Source of the DNA: Clostridiales bacterium UBA1774
GTDB lineage: Bacteria; Bacillota; Clostridia; Oscillospirales; Oscillospiraceae
Reading direction: 5' to 3'
DNA length: 26,055 nt
Assembly (NCBI GenBank): GCA_002314635.1
Contig: DCGQ01000039.1
Span: forward strand, 1-26,055
A program made the translations under genes and the position numbers. Below the pieces are notes generated by a model. The model did no database searches and was not told the origin of the DNA. It worked only from the letters and a program-made list of their open reading frames with translations. Positions 15,700-23,001 of this stretch are shown piece by piece. The first letter of the stretch is position 1, and each line of letters begins with the position of its first letter.

Positions 15700-15846
15700 A
15701 CACCTCCAAGTAAAAATAAATGCGCTGGCCGAAAATACGGCTGGCGCAACACAGAACTGCCCCCTTACGGGGCTTTCACCATGTTGACCTCAGCGCGGCA
15801 ATTCCGGCCGGGTGAGACAGAATAAACCTGTCTGCTTCCTTTTTGC
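15700..15846 (-). promoter_or_regulatory. Structured infC leader, probable L20-type autoregulatory attenuator
   Basis: The expected transcript begins near 15846 and runs about 147 bases before infC. Three hairpins can be drawn. The first is AGACAG/CTGTCT (15815-15833). The second is GCCCC/GGGGC (15759-15773). The third is TGCGC..GCCG/CGGC..GCGCA (15721-15748, with a two-by-two mismatch), followed by TTTATTTTTA and then the infC SD. The last one looks like an intrinsic terminator placed to stop transcription before infC. In Bacillus the L20 leader upstream of infC-rpmI-rplT works this way. Assignment to that RNA family is inferred from position and layout. Confidence 0.6.
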
Positions 15847-15852
15847 CGGGCT

Positions 15853-15881
15853 AGTTTACCAGAGTTCATCCGTTCTGTCAA
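15853..15881 (-). promoter_or_regulatory. Promoter of infC-rpmI-rplT
   Basis: On the minus strand, a perfect TTGACA (15876-15881), a 17-base spacer and TAAACT (15853-15858) match a strong vegetative promoter. Confidence 0.85.
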
Positions 15882-15912
15882 GTCCCGGGGACATATTTTT
15901 TTCAGATACCTG

Positions 15913-15941
15913 TTGCCCGGAGCCGAAAAAACTGGTATGAT
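15913..15941 (+). promoter_or_regulatory. Promoter of the DUF218 gene
   Basis: TTGCCC (15913-15918), a 17-base spacer and TATGAT (15936-15941) lie 32 bases before the DUF218 ATG and are divergent from the infC promoter. Confidence 0.6.
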
Positions 15942-15973
15942 CGGCACATCCATCTGATAAGGACACAACTGCC

Positions 15974-16582
15974 ATGGACAAAAGAAAGCGCCGCCTGTTC
16001 AAAGCATTTCTGATTCTTCTGTGTTTTACCGTCATTGTCTTCTTCCCCAGCCAGTGGGTACATCTCAGCACCATGCACCGGATCCTTGACCCGGCGGACG
16101 CCCCGGAGGCAGACTGTATTCTGGTTCTTGGCTGCGGACTGCAGCCGGATGGCAGTCCCAGTCCCATGCTGCGGGAGCGCATTGAGACCGGTGTGGAGCT
16201 GTATCAGGCCGGACGCTCCCGGGTTCTGCTGATGAGCGGCTCCACCCGTCCGGGTCACGATGAGATCGCCGCCATGACCGGCACCGCAGAGGCTTTGGGC
16301 GTGCCCGCCTCCGCCCTGCTGGGTGACGGGGAAGGTCACAACACCTATCTGAGTCTGCAGAATCTGGCAGAGAGCAGCCCGGACTGCACGGTTCTCATCG
16401 TCACGCACCGCTATCACCTTTACCGTTCCATTTATATTGCCCGTTCAATGGGACTTACCGCCTACGGCATCCCCTGCGACACGGTGCGCTACACGGGTCA
16501 GTTCAACCGGGATGTGCGGGAGATACTGGCGCGGGACAAGGATTTTCTGCAGTGTTTTCTGCGGCACTTCCGCGTTCGGTAG
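15974..16582 (+). CDS. SanA/YdcF-like DUF218 membrane-anchored protein
   Basis: This 202-residue protein has an N-terminal basic stretch (KRKRRLFK), a single hydrophobic helix (about 8-27) and a DUF218 domain of the SanA/YdcF/ElyC type. Domain landmarks are ADCILVLGCGLQPDGSPS, RERIETGVELYQAGRSRVLLMSG, a conserved acidic loop (GEGHNTYLSLQNL) and THRYHLYRSIYIARSMG. The domain should sit outside the membrane. Family members influence envelope permeability and lipid-carrier metabolism, but no biochemical reaction is established for this one. The start follows AAGGA at about eleven bases. It is a single gene between the infC promoter and the DHH gene. Confidence 0.85.
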   Translation: MDKRKRRLFKAFLILLCFTVIVFFPSQWVHLSTMHRILDPADAPEADCILVLGCGLQPDGSPSPMLRERIETGVELYQAGRSRVLLMSGSTRPGHDEIAAMTGTAEALGVPASALLGDGEGHNTYLSLQNLAESSPDCTVLIVTHRYHLYRSIYIARSMGLTAYGIPCDTVRYTGQFNRDVREILARDKDFLQCFLRHFRVR

Positions 16583-16634
16583 GATAAGCCGCTGACTTCA
16601 TCCGGAAACTGGACCATTTTCTTTGAATTATCTC

Positions 16635-16662
16635 TTGTTTTGTATTGAAAACCTGCTATAAT
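16635..16662 (+). promoter_or_regulatory. Promoter of the DHH phosphoesterase gene
   Basis: TTGTTT (16635-16640), a 16-base spacer and a perfect TATAAT (16657-16662) lie 40 bases before the chosen ATG. Confidence 0.65.
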
Positions 16663-16702
16663 CACTTTATAAATATGGTTATTATGACAAGGAGTGACTC
16701 CC

Positions 16703-17626
16703 ATGCGTCTGATCACCCGTTCTGATTTCGACGGTCTTGCCTGTGCCGTTCTGCTGAAGGAAGCAGGCATCATCGACCACTGGAAATTTGCCCATCCGAA
16801 AGATCTGCAGGATGGTCTGGTTGAAGTGAATGAAGATGACTGTCTGGCAAATGTGCCCTATGTTCCCGGCTGCGGTCTGTGGTTCGACCATCATTCCAGC
16901 GAGCAGGAACGGAAGGCATACGGCTCCTTCAAGGGTTCCAGCCGTATGCTTCGCAGCGCTGCCCATGTCATCTATGATTATTATGGCGGAGAAAGCCGTT
17001 TCCCCCGTTTCTCCGAAATGCTGTATGCCGTGGATAAGGTGGATTCCGCCGATCTGACGGTGGAGGAAATTCTCCATCCGGAGCAGAGTCCCTGGGTTTT
17101 GCTGGGTTTCCTGATGGATCCCCGCACCGGTCTGGGTCGCTTCCGCGAGTTCCGTATCAGCAACTACGCGCTGATGGAGCAGATGATCGACTGGTGTTCC
17201 ACCAAGTCCATCACCGAGATTCTGGCTGAGCCGGATGTGAAGGAACGTATTGACCTGTATTTTGAGCAGACCGAGAAATTCATGGATATGGTCAAGGAGC
17301 ACACCGTCATTGACGAGAACGCCATCATCACCGACCTGCGCGGCGTGGATCCCATCTACACCTGCAACCGGTTCATGGTTTACAGCCTGTATCCGGAGCA
17401 GAACATCTCCGTGTGGATCGTCAGCGGCAAGGGCGGCGCAGGCTGCTCCGCTGCCGTGGGTTACAGCGTACTGAACCGCACCAGCAAGATGGATGTGGGC
17501 GCTCTGATGCTGAAATACAACGGCGGCGGGCACAAGGCCGTTGGTACCTGCCAGTTCTCCGATGAGAACATGGCTGTGGAGCTTCCCAAGATGCTGAATG
17601 ATCTGCGGGAGCTGAACCGGGCATAA
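16703..17626 (+). CDS. DHH-family phosphoesterase
   Basis: This 307-residue DHH/DHHA1 protein has the nucleophile/metal motif TRSDFDGLACAVLL (D8, D10), the DHH motif in GLWFDHHSSEQ and the C-terminal DHHA1 signature YNGGGHKAVGTCQF. Relatives are exopolyphosphatases, nanoRNases and c-di-AMP phosphodiesterases. This one lacks the PAS/GGDEF parts of GdpP and is shorter in the N-lobe than NrnA, so the substrate is left open. The ATG at 16703 follows AAGGAG by eight bases; a GTG three codons earlier overlaps that SD. It is the last core gene before the accessory region and ends in a strong terminator. Confidence 0.87.
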   Translation: MRLITRSDFDGLACAVLLKEAGIIDHWKFAHPKDLQDGLVEVNEDDCLANVPYVPGCGLWFDHHSSEQERKAYGSFKGSSRMLRSAAHVIYDYYGGESRFPRFSEMLYAVDKVDSADLTVEEILHPEQSPWVLLGFLMDPRTGLGRFREFRISNYALMEQMIDWCSTKSITEILAEPDVKERIDLYFEQTEKFMDMVKEHTVIDENAIITDLRGVDPIYTCNRFMVYSLYPEQNISVWIVSGKGGAGCSAAVGYSVLNRTSKMDVGALMLKYNGGGHKAVGTCQFSDENMAVELPKMLNDLRELNRA

Positions 17627-17670
17627 TTTCAGATTGACCGAAGGGACTGTAAAGAAGTCCCCTCGAAAGA

Positions 17671-17707
17671 AAACTGGGTTCGGAAGAAAATCCGAGCCCA
17701 GTTTTTT
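17671..17707 (+). terminator. Intrinsic terminator of the DHH gene
   Basis: A 14-base-pair stem (17671-17684 with 17691-17704, one G-T pair) with an AGAAAA loop is followed by a T-run. A smaller hairpin (GGGACT/AGTCCC, 17643-17661) precedes it. Confidence 0.92.
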
Positions 17708-17715
17708 ATTTATGC

Positions 17716-17877
17716 TCACAGTTTGCCAGATCCCGGACATGGCATCCGCTCCGGCACCCCTTTCACGGACGTGGTTCGCTTTCTCCTCTGCAGATCACAG
17801 ACGACACCCACCAGTTGTACTTCCGCGAGGCCAAAATTCAACAGGGGCGTGTCAAAATGTCTGAGGATGTAGTTCAT
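17716..17877 (-). pseudogene. Possible 5' remnant of a HipA-like kinase gene
   Basis: A leftward frame of 53 residues begins MNYILRHFDTPLLNFGLAE. It has an excellent ribosome binding site (AAGGAG, seven bases before the ATG) and a promoter-like region. The opening resembles, from memory, the N-terminus of HipA-like kinases found in gut Clostridia. After about 30 residues it turns into a Lys/Arg-rich tail without family features and stops next to the DHH terminator. A full gene would be several hundred residues long, so this looks like a truncated or deleted gene. A genuine short peptide gene is the alternative. The family link is unverified. Confidence 0.4.
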
Positions 17878-17918
17878 CACAGTTCTCCTTCTGCCGAAGA
17901 TTCAGATCGCTTGGCCTG

Positions 17919-17947
17919 TTTATAACATCATATCATGATTGTCAGAA
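17919..17947 (-). promoter_or_regulatory. Promoter/operator-like region of the leftward remnant
   Basis: On the minus strand TTCTGA (17942-17947) and TATAAA (17919-17924) are 17 bases apart; CTGACA with TAAACA is an alternative reading. An inverted repeat ATCAT-N3-ATGAT (17927-17939) fills the spacer, a typical place for a repressor site. Confidence 0.4.
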
Positions 17948-18227
17948 AAAAGAAACAGGGAGATTAATCAGTAAGTGCATCATCAATCGAGACTATGATA
18001 GTCTTAGATGGAGAAGAATGAAAAGCAGAAAATCTCCTATTTTGACCGCCTGTAAAGGTAACTGGCTGTTTTATTGGACAGTGCTTCTGTTAGAATCGAC
18101 TTATCCCCCGGGTTGATTGCAAAAGGGAACATCGTAGTTTGAGCCCTGCGGCAGATTCTTGCCTGATGTCCGCTGCTGCAAAGGAAAGCATGGATCAGAA
18201 AACATTGAACTTTAAAGGAAACAAAAA
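17948..18227. other. Non-coding stretch upstream of cas3
   Basis: No supported gene lies here. An inverted repeat GGAGATT (about 17961-17967) and AATCTCC (about 18031-18037) encloses a small hairpin (GACTATGATAGTC, near 17991-18003). This could form a folded RNA or be chance. TAGAAT near 18090 could be a -10 for cas3, but its -35 is weak. AAAGGAAAC just before 18228 is the cas3 RBS. A 67-codon leftward frame across 18037-18240 has no RBS and overlaps the cas3 start, so I do not call it. Confidence 0.4.
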
Positions 18228-20381
18228 ATGACATATGCACATATCAGAGAAGACGGAGATAAGCAGACAATACGGGAACACTTGGAAAACACAGCAGAAC
18301 TGTGCGCCTCTTTTGCCGGGGTATTTGGATGCAGAGATTTGGGATACCTGACCGGATTGATGCACGATATTGGAAAATACTCAGTTTCCTTTCAAAAACG
18401 TCTCCTGCAAGATGGCCCAAAAGTGGATCATGCCACTGCGGGAGCCTTTGAATGTATCAGTGAACTTCATCAACCCCATGCCGCCTTTTGCGTTGCCGGT
18501 CATCACAGCGGTTTGCCGGATGGGGGAAGCCGTACTGACGGGTCGGATCAGGCGACCTTCTGTGGCAGAATGAATCGTGCGCAGAAAAAGCAGATCCCCG
18601 ATTGCAGTCGGTGGCGGGATGAAGTGCGGCTGCCAAGTCCTCCGGCACTGTCTGCGCTTGCAGAAGGGAAGCTTGCAGAAGATTTTCTGGTTCGGATGCT
18701 TTTTTCATGCTTGACAGATGCGGATTATCTGGATACAGAGCGATTTATGTCTGTGGGAGTGGTGGAACGGGACAGCGGTGAGACGGTTGCGGTACTCACC
18801 TCCAAACTGGATGCTTTTATCCGAGACTGGTATCCGCCAAAGACGGAACTGAATCGGCAGCGATGTGCCATTCTGACGCATTGTATCAACAGTGGAGACG
18901 ACAAGGCGCTTGAACCGGGACTTTTCACGCTGACCGTACCTACGGGCGGCGGAAAAACAGTGGCATCACTGGCATTTGCGCTGCACCATGCGAGAACTTA
19001 CGGGAAGCGGCGGGTAATCTATGTTATTCCGTATACATCTATCATTGAACAGACCGCAGATACCTTCCGCAAAATTCTCGGAGATGAAAATGTGTTGGAG
19101 CATCACGCCGGAGTTCTGTACGATACGGACGAGGAGACAACACCAGACAGTCTGAAGAAGATGCGTGCAGCGGAAAACTGGAATATGCCGGTAATCGTCA
19201 CAACAGCAGTTCAGTTTTTTGAATCCATCTATTCCAATCGGTCATCCAAATGTCGAAAGCTGCACAACCTTGCGGACAGCGTCATCGTGTTTGACGAGGC
19301 GCAAATGCTGCCGCTCACACAGCTTCAGCCCTGCGTTTCCGCAATCACGCAGCTTGCAGCTTCCTACGGAGTCAGTGCTGTCCTATGCACGGCAACCCAG
19401 CCGTCTTTGAGCGGACTGATTCATGGATTTCTGCCGGATGCAGAGATTCGGGAACTCTGCCCTGCCACGGTGTATGACCCGGATTGTTTTCGCAGAGTGA
19501 CCTTCACGGTATGGAAAAAAACACCGTGGCCAGAGATTGCCGAAGCAATGCAGCAGAGAAATCAGGTGCTGTGTATCGTCAACACCAGAAAAAATGCAAA
19601 AGAACTGTATGCGCTGTTAGATGGCACAGAAGGTGTATATCACCTGTCTACCATGATGGTTCCGGCGCACAGAAGATCCAAGCTTGCCGAAATCCGGGAT
19701 CGGTTAATAAATGGCCTGCCATGCAGAGTGGTGTCCACTTCCCTCATGGAGGCAGGCGTGGATGTGGATTTCCCATGTGTTTTCCGGGAATTGAATGGTC
19801 TGGATTCCATGCTGCAGGCAGCAGGGCGGTGCAACCGGGAAGGCAAACGCAGTGCAGCAGAAAGCGATGTGATCCTGTTTTATTCGGAACAACGGATTCC
19901 GTCGATGTTCGAGAAGAATGCACAAATCGGAGAAAAGGTACTAGAACGGTACTCTGATATTGCTTCGGAGGAGGCGGTGTCCTTCTATTTCCGGGAACTT
20001 CTGGCACTGACAGACCCTGATGCACTGGATCACAAGGGGATCATTCAGAAGATCAGCTCCGGCACTTTCCCGTTTGCAGAGATCGCCAAGGCGTTCAAAA
20101 TGATTGAGAACGATACCGTAACGGTTTACATCCCATGGGGTAAGGGTGAGGAGCTGATTCGAAGGCTGCGGTTCGGGGAACGCAGCAAGTCTGTGTTTCG
20201 GGAAGCTACACAGTATTCTGTCCAGCTTTATCGTGATGTGTTCGTAAAACTGTGCAGTACCGGGGATGTAGTCTCGCTGGATTCAGATGGACAGATATGG
20301 GCTTTGACCAATCTGGCGTATTATCGGGATGCAGATGGTATCGTGTCGGATATAGATACAGGTTGTGCGTTATTTTGCTGA
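18228..20381 (+). CDS. cas3: Type I-C CRISPR helicase-nuclease Cas3
   Basis: This is a 717-residue Cas3 with an N-terminal HD nuclease and a superfamily-2 helicase. HD residues are H18, H46-D47 in LMHDIGKYS, H68 in VDHATAGA and GHH (91-93). Helicase motifs are Walker A PTGGGKT (about 238-244), DEAQ (356-359), CTATQPS and the motif VI QAAGRCNREGK. Cas3 is recruited by Cascade bound to target DNA, then nicks and degrades the displaced strand while moving 3'-5'. DEAQ in place of DEAH is common in Cas3. It is preceded by AAAGGAAAC. Unlike the rest of the locus it does not run into the next gene: 234 non-coding bases and a new promoter follow. Confidence 0.95.
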   Translation: MTYAHIREDGDKQTIREHLENTAELCASFAGVFGCRDLGYLTGLMHDIGKYSVSFQKRLLQDGPKVDHATAGAFECISELHQPHAAFCVAGHHSGLPDGGSRTDGSDQATFCGRMNRAQKKQIPDCSRWRDEVRLPSPPALSALAEGKLAEDFLVRMLFSCLTDADYLDTERFMSVGVVERDSGETVAVLTSKLDAFIRDWYPPKTELNRQRCAILTHCINSGDDKALEPGLFTLTVPTGGGKTVASLAFALHHARTYGKRRVIYVIPYTSIIEQTADTFRKILGDENVLEHHAGVLYDTDEETTPDSLKKMRAAENWNMPVIVTTAVQFFESIYSNRSSKCRKLHNLADSVIVFDEAQMLPLTQLQPCVSAITQLAASYGVSAVLCTATQPSLSGLIHGFLPDAEIRELCPATVYDPDCFRRVTFTVWKKTPWPEIAEAMQQRNQVLCIVNTRKNAKELYALLDGTEGVYHLSTMMVPAHRRSKLAEIRDRLINGLPCRVVSTSLMEAGVDVDFPCVFRELNGLDSMLQAAGRCNREGKRSAAESDVILFYSEQRIPSMFEKNAQIGEKVLERYSDIASEEAVSFYFRELLALTDPDALDHKGIIQKISSGTFPFAEIAKAFKMIENDTVTVYIPWGKGEELIRRLRFGERSKSVFREATQYSVQLYRDVFVKLCSTGDVVSLDSDGQIWALTNLAYYRDADGIVSDIDTGCALFC

Positions 20382-20385
20382 AAAA

Positions 20386-20410
20386 GCTGCGCCGATGTTC
20401 TCGGCGCAGC
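20386..20410 (+). other. Strong stem-loop directly after cas3
   Basis: A perfect ten-base-pair GC-rich stem (GCTGCGCCGA with TCGGCGCAGC) with a five-base loop starts four bases after the cas3 stop. An A-run precedes it but no T-run follows, so it may act as a poor or Rho-assisted terminator or as a 3' RNA-stabilising structure. Confidence 0.55.
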
Positions 20411-20560
20411 CCATTGGACATCCATATGTCCCTGTCTTAATTTCTACCCACATACACCATATGGCATATGACTTATATATCATATTACGAGAGAGAAAGA
20501 AAATCAACAGTAAATCACAGTAAACTGATTCTCATATTTCACTATCTTAGAATAAATATA

Positions 20561-20589
20561 TTGACAAGTGAATGACGCTGTGCTATTTT
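20561..20589 (+). promoter_or_regulatory. Second cas promoter, drives cas5c to cas2
   Basis: A perfect -35 TTGACA (20561-20566), a 17-base spacer and TATTTT (20584-20589) lie 26 bases upstream of the cas5c start. Upstream in the same gap are a tandem CAGTAAA-TCA-CAGTAAA repeat (about 20507-20524) and a GGACAT/ATGTCC inverted repeat (20416-20431). Either could be a regulator site. Confidence 0.7.
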
Positions 20590-20615
20590 GAAAAACAGGA
20601 AGGGAGTGAAAACCT

Positions 20616-21278
20616 TTGGCCATTCGATTCAGAGTCTGGGGAGAATACGCATTGTTCACCAGACCGGAGATGAAAACCGAGAGGGTCAGCTACGATGTGA
20701 TGACGCCATCCGCAGCACGAGGCATCTGTGATGCCATATTCTGGCATCCAGGATTGCGATGGCGGGTTGACCGTATCATTGTATGCAAACCCATTCAGTT
20801 TACCAACATACGCCGGAATGAGGTGAAAGCCGTAATCAGCGGGCGCAATGCAAAAACGGTGATGGAGCGCGGCAAAGGGGAACTGTACATCGCAACGCCG
20901 AATGAGATCCAGCAGCGGGCGGCAATGCTGCTGAAAAATGTGGAATATATCATTGAGGCACACTTTGATATGACGGAAGCGGCTGCACCGTCAGACAATC
21001 CGGGGAAATTTCAGGATATTATGACACGCCGCATTGAAAAAGGCCAGTTCTACCACCAGCCGTGCATGGGGTGCAGGGAGTTCCCGGCACACTTTGCACC
21101 CTGTACCGAAAAAACCGCGTGCCCTGACGAATTGAGAGGAGAGCGTGATTTCGGATATATGCTCTATGATATGGATTACACAGACCCAGAGGAGATCCGG
21201 CCGCTCTTTTTCCGGGCGAAACTGCGGGATGGCGTTCTGATCGTTCCCGACCGTAACAGCGGGGAGGTGATTGGATGA
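20616..21278 (+). CDS. cas5c: Type I-C Cascade subunit and crRNA endonuclease Cas5c (Cas5d)
   Basis: This 220-residue Cas5 of the I-C (Dvulg) type opens with RFRVWGEYALFTRPEMKTER and has the YDVMTPSAARGICDAIFW helix. It ends in the GYMLYDMDYTD..PLFFRAKLRDGVLIVP strands. In type I-C, which has no Cas6, this protein cuts the CRISPR repeat RNA and caps the 5' handle of the crRNA. It starts with TTG, supported by GGGAGTG at seven to eight bases; no ATG is nearby. The segment QRAAMLLKNVEYIIEAHFD is the region that in Bacillus Cas5d carries the catalytic Lys/His. I cannot align it firmly by eye, so the active-site residues are left open. The stop overlaps the cas8c ATG (ATGA). Confidence 0.93.
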   Translation: MAIRFRVWGEYALFTRPEMKTERVSYDVMTPSAARGICDAIFWHPGLRWRVDRIIVCKPIQFTNIRRNEVKAVISGRNAKTVMERGKGELYIATPNEIQQRAAMLLKNVEYIIEAHFDMTEAAAPSDNPGKFQDIMTRRIEKGQFYHQPCMGCREFPAHFAPCTEKTACPDELRGERDFGYMLYDMDYTDPEEIRPLFFRAKLRDGVLIVPDRNSGEVIG

Positions 21279-22999
21279 TATTGCAGGCGCTGGTCTCCTA
21301 TTATGAAAATCTGGCAAAACCGGGAAAGATCGCACAACCGGGCTGGGCATCGGTGAAGGTGTCCTATGCGCTGGAACTGAACGATGATGGGGAAATCACA
21401 AATATTCTGTCTGTAAAATCTTTGGATACTACGAAAAAAAAGATGATACCCCAGAATATGGGGAATCTTCCGGCTCCGGTGAAGCGGACTGTCGGGATCG
21501 CAGCCAATTTTCTCTGCGACAATTCCACCTATCTGCTGGGAGCGGATCTGAAAGATAAACCGGAACGGGCTAAGGAATGCTTTCAGACAGCGTCAGAAAC
21601 GCATCGCCGGCTTTTGGGGGACTGTGGTGAACCGGCAGCCAAAGTGCTGCTGCGCTTTTTTGAAAACTGGAACCCGGAGAAGCTGAATACGATTCTGCCG
21701 GATGAGGAGCAGAGAAAGGATGTTCTGGGCGGAGCCAATCTGGTGTTCCGCTATCGGGAACGGTATCTTCAAGAAAACCCCGCAATCCGCCAATGCTGGC
21801 AGACAGCATATGCCGCTTCGGAAGGGGAAGAAGCCCCCTGCCTTGTTACCGGCAGAATGGAAGTGCCTGCGACACTTCACCCCAGCATTAAGGGTATTCC
21901 GGGTGCCCAATCCAGTGGTGCATCGCTGGTTTCCTTTAATGCGCCTGCTTTCTGCTCCTACGGACATGAGCAGGGCATGAATGCACCGACCTCCGAATAC
22001 GCTGCTTTCGCTTACGGAACGGCGCTGAATTATCTGATTGCGTCTCAGCGGAACCGGATCGGGGATACCACGGTTGTCTTCTGGGCGGAAAGTGCGGAAG
22101 AAGCGTATGGCAGCATGATGGATTTCTGCTGTTGGGGTGATACACCGCAGAATTACTCGGAGAATGACCTGAAGGGGGCGGTAGACTCCATATGTGCAGG
22201 GAAAAGCATCCTGCTTGACGAGACGCTTCTCGACCCGAATATGCGCTTCTATCTGCTGGGGCTTGCTCCCAATGCGGCTCGTCTTTCTGTTCGGTTTTTC
22301 CTGCGGGATTCCTTCGGTAACTTTATCCGAAATATTCAGAGGCATCAGGATCGACTGAATATCGTCCGCACAGAACAGGATAAGTTTGAGACCATACCGC
22401 TTTGGATGCTGATGAATGAGACGGTCAACCAGAATTCCAGAGATAAGAATCCTACTCCCAGCATGGCAGGAGATACGCTTCGCGCCATTCTGAATGATGC
22501 GCCGTATCCTGCGACTTTACTGAATGGTGTGGAACTGCGGATTCGGGCAGACCGTAAGTTAAACCGCAACCGTGCGGCAATTATCAAAGCATATTATCTG
22601 AAAAAAACACATCCAGAAGTACCAAAGGAGGTATTGCAGGTGTCATTGAATACCGAATGTAAAGATACGGCTTATGTTTTAGGCCGCTTATTCTCTGTAT
22701 TGGAAAGCATCCAGAACGCCGCAAATCCCGGTATCAACACTACGATCCGGGACAAGTATTTCAGCTCTGCATCCGCAACCCCGGCAGTCGTATTCCCCAC
22801 ATTGATCAATCTGGCTCAGAAGCACCTGAGAAAGATAGACGGTGGCTTGAAGGTCATACTGGATAAACAGCTGACGGAGCTTTTGGGAATGCTTGATCAG
22901 CAGTACCCGGCACATCTCTCTCTGCCCCAGCAGGGCGCATTTCAGATCGGATATTATCATCAGATGGCAGCACGCTATACGAAAAAGGAGGAGAAATAA
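21275..22999 (+). CDS. cas8c: Type I-C Cascade large subunit Cas8c (Csd1)
   Basis: This 574-residue Csd1-family protein has the typical N-terminus (ILQALVSYYENL) and KRTVGIAANFLCDNSTYLLG. The conserved DKPERAKECFQTASETHRRL helix, CLVTG and the FNAPAFCSYGHEQGMNAPTS loop follow. It recognises the PAM and anchors the crRNA 5' end in the I-C Cascade. It overlaps cas5c by four bases and is followed two bases later by cas7c. Its last 119 residues (from residue 456) form a helical domain that is probably also made separately as Cas11c from an internal start. Confidence 0.95.
   Translation: MILQALVSYYENLAKPGKIAQPGWASVKVSYALELNDDGEITNILSVKSLDTTKKKMIPQNMGNLPAPVKRTVGIAANFLCDNSTYLLGADLKDKPERAKECFQTASETHRRLLGDCGEPAAKVLLRFFENWNPEKLNTILPDEEQRKDVLGGANLVFRYRERYLQENPAIRQCWQTAYAASEGEEAPCLVTGRMEVPATLHPSIKGIPGAQSSGASLVSFNAPAFCSYGHEQGMNAPTSEYAAFAYGTALNYLIASQRNRIGDTTVVFWAESAEEAYGSMMDFCCWGDTPQNYSENDLKGAVDSICAGKSILLDETLLDPNMRFYLLGLAPNAARLSVRFFLRDSFGNFIRNIQRHQDRLNIVRTEQDKFETIPLWMLMNETVNQNSRDKNPTPSMAGDTLRAILNDAPYPATLLNGVELRIRADRKLNRNRAAIIKAYYLKKTHPEVPKEVLQVSLNTECKDTAYVLGRLFSVLESIQNAANPGINTTIRDKYFSSASATPAVVFPTLINLAQKHLRKIDGGLKVILDKQLTELLGMLDQQYPAHLSLPQQGAFQIGYYHQMAARYTKKEEK
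22640..22999 (+). CDS. cas11c: Predicted Cas11c small subunit, internal start within cas8c
   Basis: Inside cas8c and in the same frame, AAAGGAGG (22624-22631) lies eight bases before a GTG (22640). This is an SD at least as good as those of the other cas genes. Translation from it gives 119 residues corresponding to the helical C-terminal domain of Cas8c (LNTECKDTAYVLGRLFSVLE to the shared C-terminus). In type I-C systems studied elsewhere, a small subunit (Cas11c, about 14 kDa) is made in this way from within cas8 and is needed for Cascade assembly. A TTG two codons downstream (22646) or two upstream (22634) are alternative starts. The protein is predicted, not shown. Confidence 0.75.
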   Translation: MSLNTECKDTAYVLGRLFSVLESIQNAANPGINTTIRDKYFSSASATPAVVFPTLINLAQKHLRKIDGGLKVILDKQLTELLGMLDQQYPAHLSLPQQGAFQIGYYHQMAARYTKKEEK

Positions 23000-23001
23000 T
23001 C

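Noticed and set aside
18037..18240. Leftward frame of 67 codons across the cas3 start
   Set aside because: It has no RBS, overlaps the cas3 RBS and start, and has no recognisable content.
20386..20410. Intrinsic terminator after cas3
   Set aside because: The stem is strong, but no T-run follows it, so I list it only as a stem-loop of unknown effect.
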